A stretch of 64,000 nt of DNA. Source: Rodentibacter pneumotropicus DSM 21403. Its GTDB lineage: Bacteria > Pseudomonadota > Gammaproteobacteria > Enterobacterales > Pasteurellaceae. Positions within the stretch are counted from its first letter, which is position 1. The number at the start of each line of letters is the position of its first letter. A program made the position numbers and the translations under genes. This document shows, one piece after another, positions 1-9,173 of the stretch. The DNA lies in assembly GCF_000379905.1 (NCBI RefSeq), contig NZ_KB904043.1:1-64000 (forward strand). Direction: 5' to 3'. The notes beneath the pieces are model-generated. The model made no database searches. It was given only the letters and a program-made list of their open reading frames with translations, and had not been told where the DNA came from.

Positions 1-86
1 CCTTCGGTCAATTTAAAACCCACCACATCAAAGTGATATTTATCGCCTGCATTGAGGGTGTAACGATAGTCGGATTGGGTTGCCAT
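1..86 (-). CDS. N-terminus of a probable VgrG (type VI secretion tip protein), cut by the window edge
   Basis: An ATG at 86 opens a frame that runs leftward off the window, giving 28 complete codons. An AAGGAA ribosome binding site lies upstream. The visible residues include FDVVGFKLTEG, which resembles the first beta strand of VgrG spike proteins, where a short substrate-neutral strand is followed by an 'EGLS-PF' turn. VgrG caps the Hcp tube of type VI secretion systems in many Gram-negative bacteria. Only 28 residues can be seen, so the family call rests on this short pattern; another phage-tail-like protein is possible. Confidence 0.45.
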   Translation of the reverse strand, partial: MATQSDYRYTLNAGDKYHFDVVGFKLTE

Positions 87-124
87 AGTTATTCCTTAAT
101 TGTAATTCTGTCAGATAGGTTAGT

Positions 125-382
125 TTAAACGGTAGGCATTTTTTGTACGGTTTGAATATATTCCACCATATTTTGTAAATCAATATCCTCAGATCTGCCA
201 CGGTTAAAAAACCAAGAGAAAAGTTGTAAATCTGTACAGGCAAGTAAGCGAATAAACATATTTTTTTGATTATCGGAGAGCTGATCAAAATGCTGTTTGT
301 AAAATGGCATTATGATGTTATCCAGCTCCAACATTCCCCGACGACAATCCCATTCAATGCGAAGTTTGTTATATTTTTCCAT
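125..382 (-). CDS. sdhE: Succinate dehydrogenase FAD-assembly factor SdhE (YgfY/CptB family)
   Basis: The product is 85 residues, the usual size for SdhE. It has the diagnostic RGMLELD stretch near residue 15; in this family RGxxE contacts the flavoprotein and promotes covalent FAD attachment to SdhA or FrdA. It is cytoplasmic and all-helical. The ATG at 382 gives the conserved N-terminal pattern EKYNKLRIEWDCRRG. It stands alone on the minus strand; the neighbouring probable vgrG is 39 bases downstream, so co-transcription is possible. An older name, CptB, treats it as an antitoxin, but no cptA-like gene lies beside it. Confidence 0.9.
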   Translation of the reverse strand: MEKYNKLRIEWDCRRGMLELDNIIMPFYKQHFDQLSDNQKNMFIRLLACTDLQLFSWFFNRGRSEDIDLQNMVEYIQTVQKMPTV

Positions 383-400
383 ATTGCCCTCTGTCTATAT

Positions 401-458
401 AAAGTGCGGCTAAATTTTCCAACATTTAAAAAAACACCTGAAAAACTCACCGCACTTT
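401..458. terminator. Inverted pair of uptake signal sequences between fruA and sdhE
   Basis: AAAGTGCGGC at 401 faces ACCGCACTTT at 449. One arm carries a one-base variant of the Hin-type uptake signal. The loop is about 38 bases, so it would be a weak terminator for fruA, which ends at 466. The uptake-signal function is the firmer reading. Confidence 0.45.
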
Positions 459-465
459 AAGTTGA

Positions 466-2136
466 TTATTCCGTTGATTTTGGCTTTATGACGGCGTAAA
501 TCACACCGGTCACTAAAGCACCTGCCGCAATGGCGGCTAAATAAAGTATCGGTTCGGAGACGAACGGAATCACGAATAATCCTCCGTGTGGAGCCTGCAA
601 TGTGATGTCCGAAGCCATTGAAATCGCCCCTGCCGTTGCCCCGCCAATAACAGAACTAATAATCACGCGAATCGGATCCGCCGCCACAAACGGCAATGCG
701 CCTTCTGAAATAAAACATAACCCTAACACAAAAGAGGCTTTACCCGCATCCCGTTGGTTGGCGGTAAATTTATTACGTGCAATCCAAGTGGCAATCGCCA
801 TACCGATTGGCGGCACCATACCTGCTGCCATTGCAGCCGCCATTGGTGTGTAAACTTGTGAGGCGATCATACCCACTGAGAAAGTATAAGCCGCTTTATT
901 GACCGGCCCACCCATATCAATACACATCATCGCACCTATTAAGGTTCCTAACACAAGTGCATTCATCTCACCCATGGATTTTAACCATTCGCTTAAAGCA
1001 TTCATCACTTGTGAAACCGGCGGATTGATCACATAGATCATTGCCAATCCCACAATTAATGAACCTAAAAGCGGCAAAATTAAAATCGGTTTTAGGGAGG
1101 TTAAACTCGCGGGCAATTTTATTGCTACGTTAAGTCCTTTCACCACATAACCTGCAAGGAAACCGGCAACAATACCACCTAAAATCCCAGCTCCGGCGGT
1201 GGTGGCAAGCATACCGCCAATTAACCCCACGGCAAGCCCTGGGCGGTCAGCAATAGAAAAAGCCACATAACCGGCAAACACCGCAATCATTAAATGGAAC
1301 GCCGCACCACCGCCAATATCCATCAAGGCTTTTGGTAGACCATGGAAAACAATTTCATCTTTAAAGGCTTCAATACCGAACATAAATGAAATGGCGATCA
1401 ACAATCCACCGGCGACCACCAACGGTAGCATATGGGATACGCCTGTCATCAAATGTTTATAAATGCCTTTTTTCTCGCCATTTTCTTCGGCATTTGCCGC
1501 TTTGGTGCTACCGCCTTCAAACACTTTGGCTTCTTTAAAGGCTTTATCAAATTCCTGTGCCGTTTTCTTCAACGCTAAACCGGTAGAAGTACGATACATC
1601 GGTTTGCCTTTAAATTTGTCCAACGGCACATCTATATCCGCCGCCACAAAAACAAGATCTGCCGCCGCTACTTCTTCCGGCGTAATTTCGTTGCCTGCAC
1701 CCACCTGACCTCGGGTTTCCACCTTCACATTCCAACCCTGTTTTTTCGCATAAGCCTCAATTGCCTCTGCGGACATAAAAGTATGCGCCACACCTGTTGG
1801 GCAAGCGGTGACGGCAACAATATTTTTCACATTGGAAACACCGCCAAAACTGACCGCTCTTTCCGGCACAACATAATCCACCGCATTCACTTGTGCATTT
1901 GCAAGGGTAGCTTCCGGCGCATTCATTACTGTATCTTCATTAACAAGCCATACTTTTTTACCGACCAAAGCCGCATTATTGGGTAATTGTGATCCCACAA
2001 CCAGAACAACATCAGCCTCTGCGGCATTTTCAACCAATGACACATTCACTTTTTGTGCTGCTGTGCGAAGCACTTCGCATAATAAATAGGCTTTTGCTTT
2101 ACCTACATGGGATGAGTGGGTTAAAAATAACTTCAT
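466..2136 (-). CDS. fruA: Fructose-specific PTS enzyme IIBC (FruA)
   Basis: FruA imports fructose and phosphorylates it to fructose 1-phosphate. The 556-residue protein begins with a degenerate IIB-like domain. It continues with a IIB domain containing the phospho-cysteine motif VTACPTGVAH (Cys near residue 112), then a linker and a hydrophobic IIC domain of about eight membrane segments from residue 230. A TTG at 2151 would add five residues, but the ATG at 2136 is preferred because AAGGAT sits just upstream of it and the resulting length matches the family. It is the last gene of fruBKA, with 4 bases separating it from fruK. Confidence 0.95.
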   Translation of the reverse strand: MKLFLTHSSHVGKAKAYLLCEVLRTAAQKVNVSLVENAAEADVVLVVGSQLPNNAALVGKKVWLVNEDTVMNAPEATLANAQVNAVDYVVPERAVSFGGVSNVKNIVAVTACPTGVAHTFMSAEAIEAYAKKQGWNVKVETRGQVGAGNEITPEEVAAADLVFVAADIDVPLDKFKGKPMYRTSTGLALKKTAQEFDKAFKEAKVFEGGSTKAANAEENGEKKGIYKHLMTGVSHMLPLVVAGGLLIAISFMFGIEAFKDEIVFHGLPKALMDIGGGAAFHLMIAVFAGYVAFSIADRPGLAVGLIGGMLATTAGAGILGGIVAGFLAGYVVKGLNVAIKLPASLTSLKPILILPLLGSLIVGLAMIYVINPPVSQVMNALSEWLKSMGEMNALVLGTLIGAMMCIDMGGPVNKAAYTFSVGMIASQVYTPMAAAMAAGMVPPIGMAIATWIARNKFTANQRDAGKASFVLGLCFISEGALPFVAADPIRVIISSVIGGATAGAISMASDITLQAPHGGLFVIPFVSEPILYLAAIAAGALVTGVIYAVIKPKSTE

Positions 2137-2140
2137 TTTA

Positions 2141-3082
2141 TTATCCTTCAATCTCTGTAATCTTCACTTGGTTTAAAATTGGATCAAGTAGTGCAGGATT
2201 GCTTACCCCCACATTACTTTGTGATACGGCAAAAGCAGAAACTGCACTGGCAAAGGCTAAGGTTTCTGATTTTGATAAACCTTGCTTAATACCATAAATC
2301 AACCCCGCCACCATTGAGTCACCGGCACCCACAGTGCTAACGACATTCTCACATTTTGGCGGTTGTGTTTTTATCGCGCCTTCATTGTTAATCCATAATG
2401 AGCCTTTTACCCCCATGGAAATGATCACATTTTCAATACCTTGTGCTTTTAGCTGCTGTGCGGCATTGATAATTTCTTCTTCACTATTAAGTGCGTGACC
2501 AATCCAAGCTTCTAATTCCCGATGATTAGGCTTTACCAACCAAGGATGCGCCGTCAAACCGGCATTAAGTGCCGCATTGCTCGTGTCTAACACGACTTTT
2601 ACGCCTGCTTGGTGTAATTGGTTTAACCATTCGGCAAACAATTCCAGTGTTACTCCACGAGGTAGGCTGCCACATACTGCGACAACATCGTAATCCAAGC
2701 AATAAGCTAAAGAATCAGCAGCAAATTGCTGCCATGCTTGTGGGCTGATTTCATAACCGAGAAAATTTAGATCTGTAACATCCGCTTCGGTTTCAGTGAT
2801 TTTTACATTAATACGGGTTTTTCCGGTAACACGGTGAAATTTGTCTTGCAAGCCTTGCTTTTTGAACATTTGTTCAAAATCACCGGCGTTGTCTTCGCCA
2901 AGGAATCCCCCTACTGCCACATCTACGCCTAAATCTTTCAGCACTTTTGCCACGTTAATACCTTTACCTGCGGGGAAAAGTCCAAGGGTTTCAACAGTAT
3001 TCACTTCGCCTAATTCTATGCGTGATAAACGACCGACTAGATCATAGGCAGTGTTTAAGGTTATAGTTGCCACCTTTGCCAT
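2141..3082 (-). CDS. fruK: 1-phosphofructokinase (FruK)
   Basis: FruK phosphorylates fructose 1-phosphate to fructose 1,6-bisphosphate, feeding PTS-imported fructose into glycolysis. The 313-residue protein is a PfkB/ribokinase-family sugar kinase. It has the substrate-binding FPAGKGINVAKVL stretch near residue 37 and the C-terminal anion-hole and catalytic-base motif TVGAGDSMVAG near residue 250. It lies between fruB (2-base gap) and fruA (4-base gap), so the three are clearly one transcription unit. Confidence 0.95.
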   Translation of the reverse strand: MAKVATITLNTAYDLVGRLSRIELGEVNTVETLGLFPAGKGINVAKVLKDLGVDVAVGGFLGEDNAGDFEQMFKKQGLQDKFHRVTGKTRINVKITETEADVTDLNFLGYEISPQAWQQFAADSLAYCLDYDVVAVCGSLPRGVTLELFAEWLNQLHQAGVKVVLDTSNAALNAGLTAHPWLVKPNHRELEAWIGHALNSEEEIINAAQQLKAQGIENVIISMGVKGSLWINNEGAIKTQPPKCENVVSTVGAGDSMVAGLIYGIKQGLSKSETLAFASAVSAFAVSQSNVGVSNPALLDPILNQVKITEIEG

Positions 3083-3084
3083 AA

Positions 3085-4605
3085 CTACTCCCCTTTCCCT
3101 TCGCCAAGACCTGACTCAATGGCAAGGCGAATACCTTCAATGGCCTCTTTTGCTTGCTCACCTGTTGCCACAAAACGTAAACGGGAACCTTTCACTACGC
3201 CTAACGCCACAATTTTCATCAGACTTTTGGCACTCACTAATTGGGAATCACGATCTAGGTTTTGCACTGCGACTGAAGCATTATATTTTTTCACTTCATT
3301 GACTAATACAGCACTTGGGCGTGCATGTAAGCCGTGTTCATTATTAATCACAAATACCGCCTCAATCGCATCGGAAGGTAAACCATTATCTTCTACCTCT
3401 GGTACATGGGTTTGTTCACCCATCACTTCTATCGTATCCGGTTCTGCCGGCGGCACTGAAGAAACATTTTCGCCTAAGCCTTCGGCAATCGCTTTACTAA
3501 GGGATTCGATCGCTTGCTTGGCATCGTCACCTTCCGCCACAAAACGTAGCCGATGACCTTGTGTCACACCCAATGCCACGATTTTCATCAGGCTTTTGGC
3601 ACTCACCGCCTCGCTGCCACGGGTAATATTTTGTACGGTAATTTTTGAAGCAAATTTTTTCACTTCATTGACTAACACCGCACTCGGACGGGCGTGTAAG
3701 CCGTGTTCGTTACGAATAGTAAAAGTTCCCACCACAGCGTTTGAAATTGGTGCTGTCTGAGTTTGCTCAGACACTACAACCTCACCGCCTAAAAGTGCGG
3801 TCAAAATCTCAGTAGAATTTCCATTTAATAGTGCCGTTTGCGCATTTTCTTCCAATAGACGGGTTAATACCGGATTGATGGCATCATTTATCGCAGAAAC
3901 GGTTATCACCCCTTTTACCGGCTTACCATTATGATTAAAAATGGTTTTTGCGCGACTAAATGCTAAGGCATTTTTCACATTACCGAAAACTGCATCCGTT
4001 ACCCATAATCCTTTACCCAACGGCAACGCGGCATTGCCAATCACTTCAGAAACAAAGCTGTTTTCTACCGCACTTTGTGCCTGTAATTGACCGGCATTCA
4101 TTGCCACTAAGGTGAGTAAACTTGAAGTATCAATATCCAATCGGATGTTTTCTTTAGGGAGAGTAAAATCTTCTGTGGTTTCGCCCATTAAAATCGCTCG
4201 GAACTGCGCCACATCCGTTAGTGTTGCCAATTTTGCTGCATTGTCCTCATCACCAAGCACATGGGTTAATTGACGTAATAACGCCAAATGTTCATCGGAA
4301 CGGGCTGCAATCCCAATTACCACATAGGCAATATTGCCTTCCCCCCATTCAATCCCTTTTGAAAATTGGAACACTTGCACGCCGGTTTTTTTCACCATAT
4401 CGCGTGTTTCAAGGGTTCCGTGAGGAATCGCAATACCATTACCGAGAAAAGTGGATGTTTGTTGCTCACGTGCCAACATTCCCTGTAAATAGCCCGATTC
4501 TACATTGCCCGCCGTTTCTAAGGCACGAGCGACCATTTCAATGGCTTGCTGCTTGGTTTCTGCGCAGGTATTTAAATGAATGTTGCTTTCCGAAAGTTCT
4601 AACAT
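3085..4605 (-). CDS. fruB: Fructose PTS multiphosphoryl transfer protein with IIA, middle domain and two tandem HPr domains
   Basis: FruB passes phosphate from enzyme I through its HPr-like domain to its own IIA domain and on to FruA. The 506-residue protein has a IIA-fru domain with the phospho-histidine in AIPHGT (His62) and a middle IIA-like domain (about 150-280) without an obvious active His. Two HPr domains follow, each with the motif GLHARPSA (His304 and His427) and SAKSLMKIVALGV. Enterobacterial FruB usually has a single HPr-like domain (FPr); a duplicated form is, as I recall, also annotated in H. influenzae. SD AGGAG precedes the ATG. It is the first gene of fruBKA. Confidence 0.95.
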   Translation of the reverse strand: MLELSESNIHLNTCAETKQQAIEMVARALETAGNVESGYLQGMLAREQQTSTFLGNGIAIPHGTLETRDMVKKTGVQVFQFSKGIEWGEGNIAYVVIGIAARSDEHLALLRQLTHVLGDEDNAAKLATLTDVAQFRAILMGETTEDFTLPKENIRLDIDTSSLLTLVAMNAGQLQAQSAVENSFVSEVIGNAALPLGKGLWVTDAVFGNVKNALAFSRAKTIFNHNGKPVKGVITVSAINDAINPVLTRLLEENAQTALLNGNSTEILTALLGGEVVVSEQTQTAPISNAVVGTFTIRNEHGLHARPSAVLVNEVKKFASKITVQNITRGSEAVSAKSLMKIVALGVTQGHRLRFVAEGDDAKQAIESLSKAIAEGLGENVSSVPPAEPDTIEVMGEQTHVPEVEDNGLPSDAIEAVFVINNEHGLHARPSAVLVNEVKKYNASVAVQNLDRDSQLVSAKSLMKIVALGVVKGSRLRFVATGEQAKEAIEGIRLAIESGLGEGKGE

Positions 4606-4639
4606 TCTTACTCCTTAGTCTAAGATTTAGAAAAAAGAA

Positions 4640-4672
4640 AAACTGTTGGTAGTGCTATCCTATCAACAGTTT
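4640..4672 (-). terminator. Intrinsic terminator after the lipoprotein gene
   Basis: The arms AAACTGTTG (4640-4648) and CAACAGTTT (4664-4672) form a stem. On the minus strand it is followed by TTTTTCTTTTTT. It ends the transcript from the lipoprotein gene starting at 5200. It is only about 35 bases upstream of the fruB ATG, so the fruBKA promoter must overlap or lie within it, or fru depends on readthrough. Confidence 0.8.
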
Positions 4673-4678
4673 TATTTA

Positions 4679-5200
4679 TTATTTAGATGTACAAATTTTT
4701 AACAGTTCATCGCTGCCTTTTGCGATGTATTCATCATTTTCGCCACGTGCCTTACCTTTTTTCAAATCACGCATTGCATCATAAATCCCTTGAGTGATAC
4801 TTGATGAATCTAATTTGCTCCAGCAAGTTTGGCTTAAACGATTAAAGTTATTTTGTAACGCTTCGGCGTGTAATACACCACTATAATAAGCATACACATC
4901 GGAATCATGTCCGCCGGTATAAAGTTTTTCTTGAATTTGCTTAATCGGCACTAAAATACGGCCTAAATACCAGTCATTGGCGCCGCTGGCAAAATTATCT
5001 ACATAGAAATTTTCATTCACACGGCCTTTATAAGTCGCCACCGTTGCTTCATACGCCGCGGCATAGGATTTTTGATCAATCTTGTCTTTATCCAAATTAA
5101 TTACTTTTTTGTCATCACCCATAAAAGGAATATAGGAGGTGACGGAAGAACAAGCGGTTAAAATAATAGAAAACAGCAATATTGAGGTTTTTTTTAACAT
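4679..5200 (-). CDS. Predicted outer-membrane lipoprotein of unknown function
   Basis: The 173-residue product starts with MLKKTSILLFSIILTACSS, a lipoprotein signal peptide with lipobox LTAC (lipidated Cys at residue 17). The mature part is hydrophilic and contains the pattern NFASGANDWYLGRIL. I do not recognise a named domain. An upstream in-frame ATG would add 26 residues, but the chosen ATG has AAGGA in place and puts the signal peptide at the true N-terminus. It is transcribed alone, between the CNNM gene (82-base gap) and a terminator before fruB. A cell-envelope role is inferred only from the lipobox. Confidence 0.75.
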   Translation of the reverse strand: MLKKTSILLFSIILTACSSVTSYIPFMGDDKKVINLDKDKIDQKSYAAAYEATVATYKGRVNENFYVDNFASGANDWYLGRILVPIKQIQEKLYTGGHDSDVYAYYSGVLHAEALQNNFNRLSQTCWSKLDSSSITQGIYDAMRDLKKGKARGENDEYIAKGSDELLKICTSK

Positions 5201-5282
5201 AATCATTCCTTTCTTCATTAGGGGCTGAAATAAATCGTCGCCATTATACTGGCTACGGGGGATTACGCAAGAAAGCACTAGG

Positions 5283-6575
5283 TTATTCGCTCTCTTTTAC
5301 AAGAGACACTAAAATTTGATCGATCTTGAAATTTTCCGTATCAATAACTTCAAATTTATATTTGCCATAAACAACAAAATCGGTCTTTTTCGGGATTTTA
5401 CGCAACATATACATCATAAAACCACTGATCGTTTCATAATTTTCTTCATCAGGGAATGATTCAATATCCAACACTCTCATCACATCTTCAAGGGGGGTTG
5501 CGCCGTCAATCAGCCAAGAATTTTCATCACGGCTGACTATTTGTTCCTCCTCATTGGATACCAGCTCGCCCATTACAATACTCATCACATCATTGAGCGT
5601 TACGATCCCCACCACCAGCGCATATTCATTGACAATAATGGCAAAATCTTCACCGGTTGATTTGAATAACTCCAACACTTCATAAAGCGAAAGCGTATCC
5701 GGTACAAACAGGGCTTTACGTAATAATTTAGGATCAGTCAATGACACATTCGCATTTTGCAAATACATTGTCAGCAGGGTATGGGATTCCACATAACCTA
5801 AAATTTTATCCAGACCATTATCACAAATAACAATTTTAGAATGAGAATCGCGGGAAAGGGTATCTACCACTTCTTGACGGCTAAAAGTGCGGTCTAAATA
5901 CACAATATTTTCACGTGTTGTCATCGTGGAAGTAACGGTACGTTCCTGCATATCAAAGATATTTTCAATGAGATAATGTTGTTGGGTTTTTAATACGCCT
6001 GCCTCTGCACCGGCCTCAACAACAGCAACAATATCTTCCGGTGTCATATTGTCATCGCGCAATGTCGAAACGCCAAAAATCTTGAAAAGTAAGTTTGATA
6101 ATCCATCAAACACCCAGACTATCGGTTTTAATAGAAAAATAAGCACTTGCATAATACCGACGGTACGCAATGCAACGGCTTCCGGATTAATTAGAGCAAG
6201 ACGTTTCGGCATCAAATCCGCCAAAAGAATAAAGGAGCAGGTAACCAGCAAAAAGGCAACCCAAGATGAGGCTGGTTCAATCCAAGAATCTGGAATATGT
6301 CCGCTTAAAAAATGTTGTAAATGGATACTAAGATTCGCTTCACCAATCATCCCTCCGAGTACCGCGACCATATTTAAGCCAATTTGCACCACAGTAATAA
6401 ATCGTCCGGGTTGTTCTTGCAATTTCAATACTTGTTCGGCTTTAAGATTACCTTCATTTGCCATATTTTGTAATTTTATGCGGCGTGCACCGGCAAGAGA
6501 GATTTCGGCGGATGAAACAATAGCACTAATAATAATTAACACGATTATGACTAAAATCGCTGCAAATAAACTCAT
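5283..6575 (-). CDS. CNNM/CorC-family membrane protein with CBS pair (YtfL/PaeA-like)
   Basis: The 430-residue protein has an N-terminal DUF21/CNNM transmembrane domain (about 1-180, three to four segments), two CBS domains (about 200-330) and a C-terminal CorC_HlyC domain (from about 350, motif WLIDGATPLEDV). Family members were first annotated as hemolysins. Biochemical work links relatives to Mg/Co or polyamine efflux (PaeA/YtfL in Enterobacteriaceae). The substrate here cannot be told from sequence; the speF-potE operon far along the window makes polyamine efflux plausible but does not show it. It is monocistronic by spacing. Confidence 0.85.
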   Translation of the reverse strand: MSLFAAILVIIVLIIISAIVSSAEISLAGARRIKLQNMANEGNLKAEQVLKLQEQPGRFITVVQIGLNMVAVLGGMIGEANLSIHLQHFLSGHIPDSWIEPASSWVAFLLVTCSFILLADLMPKRLALINPEAVALRTVGIMQVLIFLLKPIVWVFDGLSNLLFKIFGVSTLRDDNMTPEDIVAVVEAGAEAGVLKTQQHYLIENIFDMQERTVTSTMTTRENIVYLDRTFSRQEVVDTLSRDSHSKIVICDNGLDKILGYVESHTLLTMYLQNANVSLTDPKLLRKALFVPDTLSLYEVLELFKSTGEDFAIIVNEYALVVGIVTLNDVMSIVMGELVSNEEEQIVSRDENSWLIDGATPLEDVMRVLDIESFPDEENYETISGFMMYMLRKIPKKTDFVVYGKYKFEVIDTENFKIDQILVSLVKESE

Positions 6576-6617
6576 AATTTTCTCGTAAACTTAATAAATT
6601 GATTGGGTTATGTTGGT

Positions 6618-6657
6618 AAAGTGCGGTCAAAATCACGCTTATTTTTAACCGCACTTT
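6618..6657. terminator. Inverted uptake-signal pair
   Basis: AAAGTGCGGT (6618-6627) and ACCGCACTTT (6648-6657) form a 10-bp stem with a 20-base loop in the spacer between the DUF1523 gene and the CNNM gene. It is a typical Pasteurellaceae dual-purpose uptake signal and terminator. It could stop transcripts from the DUF1523 gene. Confidence 0.6.
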
Positions 6658-6710
6658 GAAGGATATGCGCCATTAGTAGCAGTTGCACAAACCTAATTTA
6701 GGATTTATTT

Positions 6711-6737
6711 GTAGGGATACACGCTGTGTGTCCCTAC
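6711..6737. repeat. REP-like intergenic hairpin
   Basis: GTAGGGATACAC (6711-6722) and GTGTGTCCCTAC (6726-6737) pair over 12 bases with one wobble position and a 3-base loop. It lies in the 220-base spacer between the DUF1523 and CNNM genes. No T-run follows on either strand, so it looks like a small dispersed palindrome rather than a terminator. Confidence 0.55.
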
Positions 6738-6795
6738 ATTTCGTTGAAATTCCTACTTTTATGCATTTGCTGCATAATACCGAGGAAATGAAACC

Positions 6796-7320
6796 TTAGT
6801 TTTCGCTGTCAAACCAGCCGCGGACAAATTGAATTGAAAGGAATAATGTTACCAATAAGAACGCATAAAACACCCAAGATAAGATAGGATGGCTTGGAGT
6901 GACATCGCCGCTAATTTCTTTCACAGCAACCGCATTACGGAATTCATCAAACATAGTTAAACGCCAACCATAATATTTGATTTGAACCAGTTTATTTTCA
7001 TTCCCCATAGCTTGGGCTTCAGCCTGTAAATTGGCAGAACCGAATTTAAAATAGAAAGGAAAGCCCCAACGGGTATCTTCGTTGCGGTAAACCATTATTT
7101 TACCGTCATCATTTTGTGTATTAATGTAATATACATCACGTGTCGGACCGTCTGCCGGATTGGATTTAGTAATCGGTCCGTCTTTATCAACACGTTTAAC
7201 TTCCACACCGGTTACACGGGTCACATCATAATGTGGAAAGACATAGTTCACCACGGAAAACATAAAGCCGTGGAAAGCAAATATAACTAAAAATAAAAAA
7301 TACTTGAAAAATTTACGCAT
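6796..7320 (-). CDS. DUF1523-family inner-membrane protein
   Basis: The 174-residue protein has a membrane segment at each end (about residues 5-28 and 145-167). The predicted extracytoplasmic middle contains VYRNEDTRWGFPFYFKF and the preceding YYINTQN strand, the signature of DUF1523 proteins. Function is unknown for the family. It lies 28 bases downstream of tatD in the same direction and could be the end of the mltG-tmk-holB-tatD transcript. A terminator-like uptake-signal pair follows. Confidence 0.8.
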   Translation of the reverse strand: MRKFFKYFLFLVIFAFHGFMFSVVNYVFPHYDVTRVTGVEVKRVDKDGPITKSNPADGPTRDVYYINTQNDDGKIMVYRNEDTRWGFPFYFKFGSANLQAEAQAMGNENKLVQIKYYGWRLTMFDEFRNAVAVKEISGDVTPSHPILSWVFYAFLLVTLFLSIQFVRGWFDSEN

Positions 7321-7348
7321 AATCTTTTCTCTCTTTTATATTGAGTAT

Positions 7349-8131
7349 TTATTGTACATTAATTTTAAATAAACGCTCGAAATTTTGTGTGGTAATTTGT
7401 GCAAATTCTTCCATAGATACCCCTTTTAGGGTAGCCACATATTCACACACTTCTCGCGTATAAGCCGGTTGGTTTTCCTTACCACGATAAGGTACAGGGG
7501 CAAGATAAGGCGAATCCGTTTCCACTAATAAACGGTCTAGCGGTACATAACGAATCGCTTCACGAATCGCTTCGGCATTTTTAAACGTAATGATGCCGGA
7601 ACAAGAAATATAAAACCCCAAGTCTAAGGCTTTTTTAGCAAAATCTAAGGTTTCGGTAAAACAATGAATCACACCACCGCACTTTTCCGCCTGATGCTCA
7701 CGTAGCATAGAAATCGTATCATCACCGGCTGAACGGGTATGAATAATCACCGGTTTATTGAGTTGATTTGCAATGTCAATTTGATTGGCAAATATCCCTT
7801 GCTGTTCTGTTTTATTATCCAAACTGTAATAATAATCCAAGCCAATTTCACCAATGGCAATCACTTTTTTATCCTGTGCCAAACGCAATAAACGTTCCGC
7901 ATCATAAGGTTCTTCTTCAAAATCCAACGGATGTACCCCACAGGCTAATGAAATATTATCAAACGCCTTTAACAACTCGTAGGCTTTTTCAAATCGGCTT
8001 AAAGTAACACCGATAGCAAGTAGATGTTTCACATCACGTGCGTAGGCTTTTTCTACCACATCAGCGATATTTTTGTGTAAATTTTCATAATCCAACGCAT
8101 CTAAATGGCAGTGGGAATCAACAATAAACAT
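7349..8131 (-). CDS. TatD-family metal-dependent deoxyribonuclease (YcfH type)
   Basis: The 260-residue TIM-barrel hydrolase has the metal-binding SHCHLDALD motif at the N-terminus, GEIGLDYY near residue 93, VIHTRSA and VIHCFTE in the middle and [10 protein letters not shown] near 205. These are the ordered metal and acid residues of TatD enzymes. Paralogues act as 3'-5' exonucleases or in quality control, but the physiological substrate of the YcfH branch is not settled. AAGGAA lies before the ATG. The order tmk-holB-tatD is the same as in E. coli (tmk-holB-ycfH), so co-transcription is expected. Confidence 0.9.
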   Translation of the reverse strand: MFIVDSHCHLDALDYENLHKNIADVVEKAYARDVKHLLAIGVTLSRFEKAYELLKAFDNISLACGVHPLDFEEEPYDAERLLRLAQDKKVIAIGEIGLDYYYSLDNKTEQQGIFANQIDIANQLNKPVIIHTRSAGDDTISMLREHQAEKCGGVIHCFTETLDFAKKALDLGFYISCSGIITFKNAEAIREAIRYVPLDRLLVETDSPYLAPVPYRGKENQPAYTREVCEYVATLKGVSMEEFAQITTQNFERLFKINVQ

Positions 8132-8189
8132 AGATTATTTTTCCTTTATTTTTCTATTTTTTCTTTTCCGGCTAGGAGTGAACGTTCTA

Positions 8190-9173
8190 TCACTTTTCAA
8201 ACACATCCGTAACAAGTTTGGTTAATCCCTCTAACAGCATTAATTCTACATTCACACCATTAATTGAAAGTAAATCCGACCGCACTTTTTGTATAATTTT
8301 AATGGCTTGTAACAAGCCAAGGGCTGTTTGTTCATCACTAAATTGTTCAATACCACGCCCTAAATCAGCAACTTGACGATAGCTATTAATGTCAAGTTTG
8401 TGTTTTAAGCTATCGGCAAGAAAGGCTAAAATCCAATCCAGTTGGCGAATATAGTGTTCTTTGTCAAATAGTGGGAGAAGTTCCAGAAGGGAACGACGGC
8501 GATAAAAACGCCAAAATTGACGAAGAAAATCTTTCCGCTGTTCAGTTAAACCCTGTTGTAATATCTCTAAAGCAATCAAAGGGCGACCTAATCCCATTGC
8601 AAGTGCGGTGGAAATTTCTTGTATTTCTGTCTCACATTGCGTTTTCAACCACTCCTGTGCCATTTGCTCTGAAGGAGTCGGCAAATTCCATACCTGACAA
8701 CGGCTGTAAATTGTTGCTAACAAACTCGCAGAACTATCAGCTTGCAACAAAAAATAAGTGTTTGGGCGAGGTTCTTCCAAAGTTTTAAGCAACGCATTAG
8801 CCGCCGCTTCCGTCAAGCGTTCCGCCTCTTTTATATATACGACTTTATTGCCATTTTGTTGGGCGTGCTGTGCGACAATTTCATTAATTTCACGCACTTG
8901 ATCCACACCAATATCTTTACCTTCAAGAGAATATAATTCGTGATAATCCGGATGGCTATGGGCTAACATCAAATGACAAGAATGACACTGTTCACAAGCT
9001 CTAGTGTCTTGAGGTTCAATACACATAATACGACGAGAAAGCAATTCAAAGAGATTTTCTACACCTAATCCCGAATCTGATTTTATCAGCACTGCATGAT
9101 GCCCTAAACCTTCCGAAAAGGTTCGGGCTATTTTTGTGTAAGTAGGCACAAGCCAAGGATAAAGTGCGGTCAT
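8190..9173 (-). CDS. holB: DNA polymerase III subunit delta' (HolB)
   Basis: Delta' is a clamp-loader subunit that helps open the beta clamp onto primed DNA. The 327-residue protein has a RecA-like fold with a degenerate P-loop ([11 protein letters not shown] near residue 38) and a four-cysteine zinc module ([17 protein letters not shown]; the first Cys is a few residues upstream). It also has the SRC-type motif ([10 protein letters not shown]). Delta' characteristically lacks ATPase activity, consistent with the altered P-loop. The ATG at 9173 overlaps the tmk stop as ATGA and gives the normal length, although a longer frame exists. The first codons contain a Hin-type uptake signal (ATGACCGCACTT). 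Confidence 0.93.
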   Translation of the reverse strand: MTALYPWLVPTYTKIARTFSEGLGHHAVLIKSDSGLGVENLFELLSRRIMCIEPQDTRACEQCHSCHLMLAHSHPDYHELYSLEGKDIGVDQVREINEIVAQHAQQNGNKVVYIKEAERLTEAAANALLKTLEEPRPNTYFLLQADSSASLLATIYSRCQVWNLPTPSEQMAQEWLKTQCETEIQEISTALAMGLGRPLIALEILQQGLTEQRKDFLRQFWRFYRRRSLLELLPLFDKEHYIRQLDWILAFLADSLKHKLDINSYRQVADLGRGIEQFSDEQTALGLLQAIKIIQKVRSDLLSINGVNVELMLLEGLTKLVTDVFEK

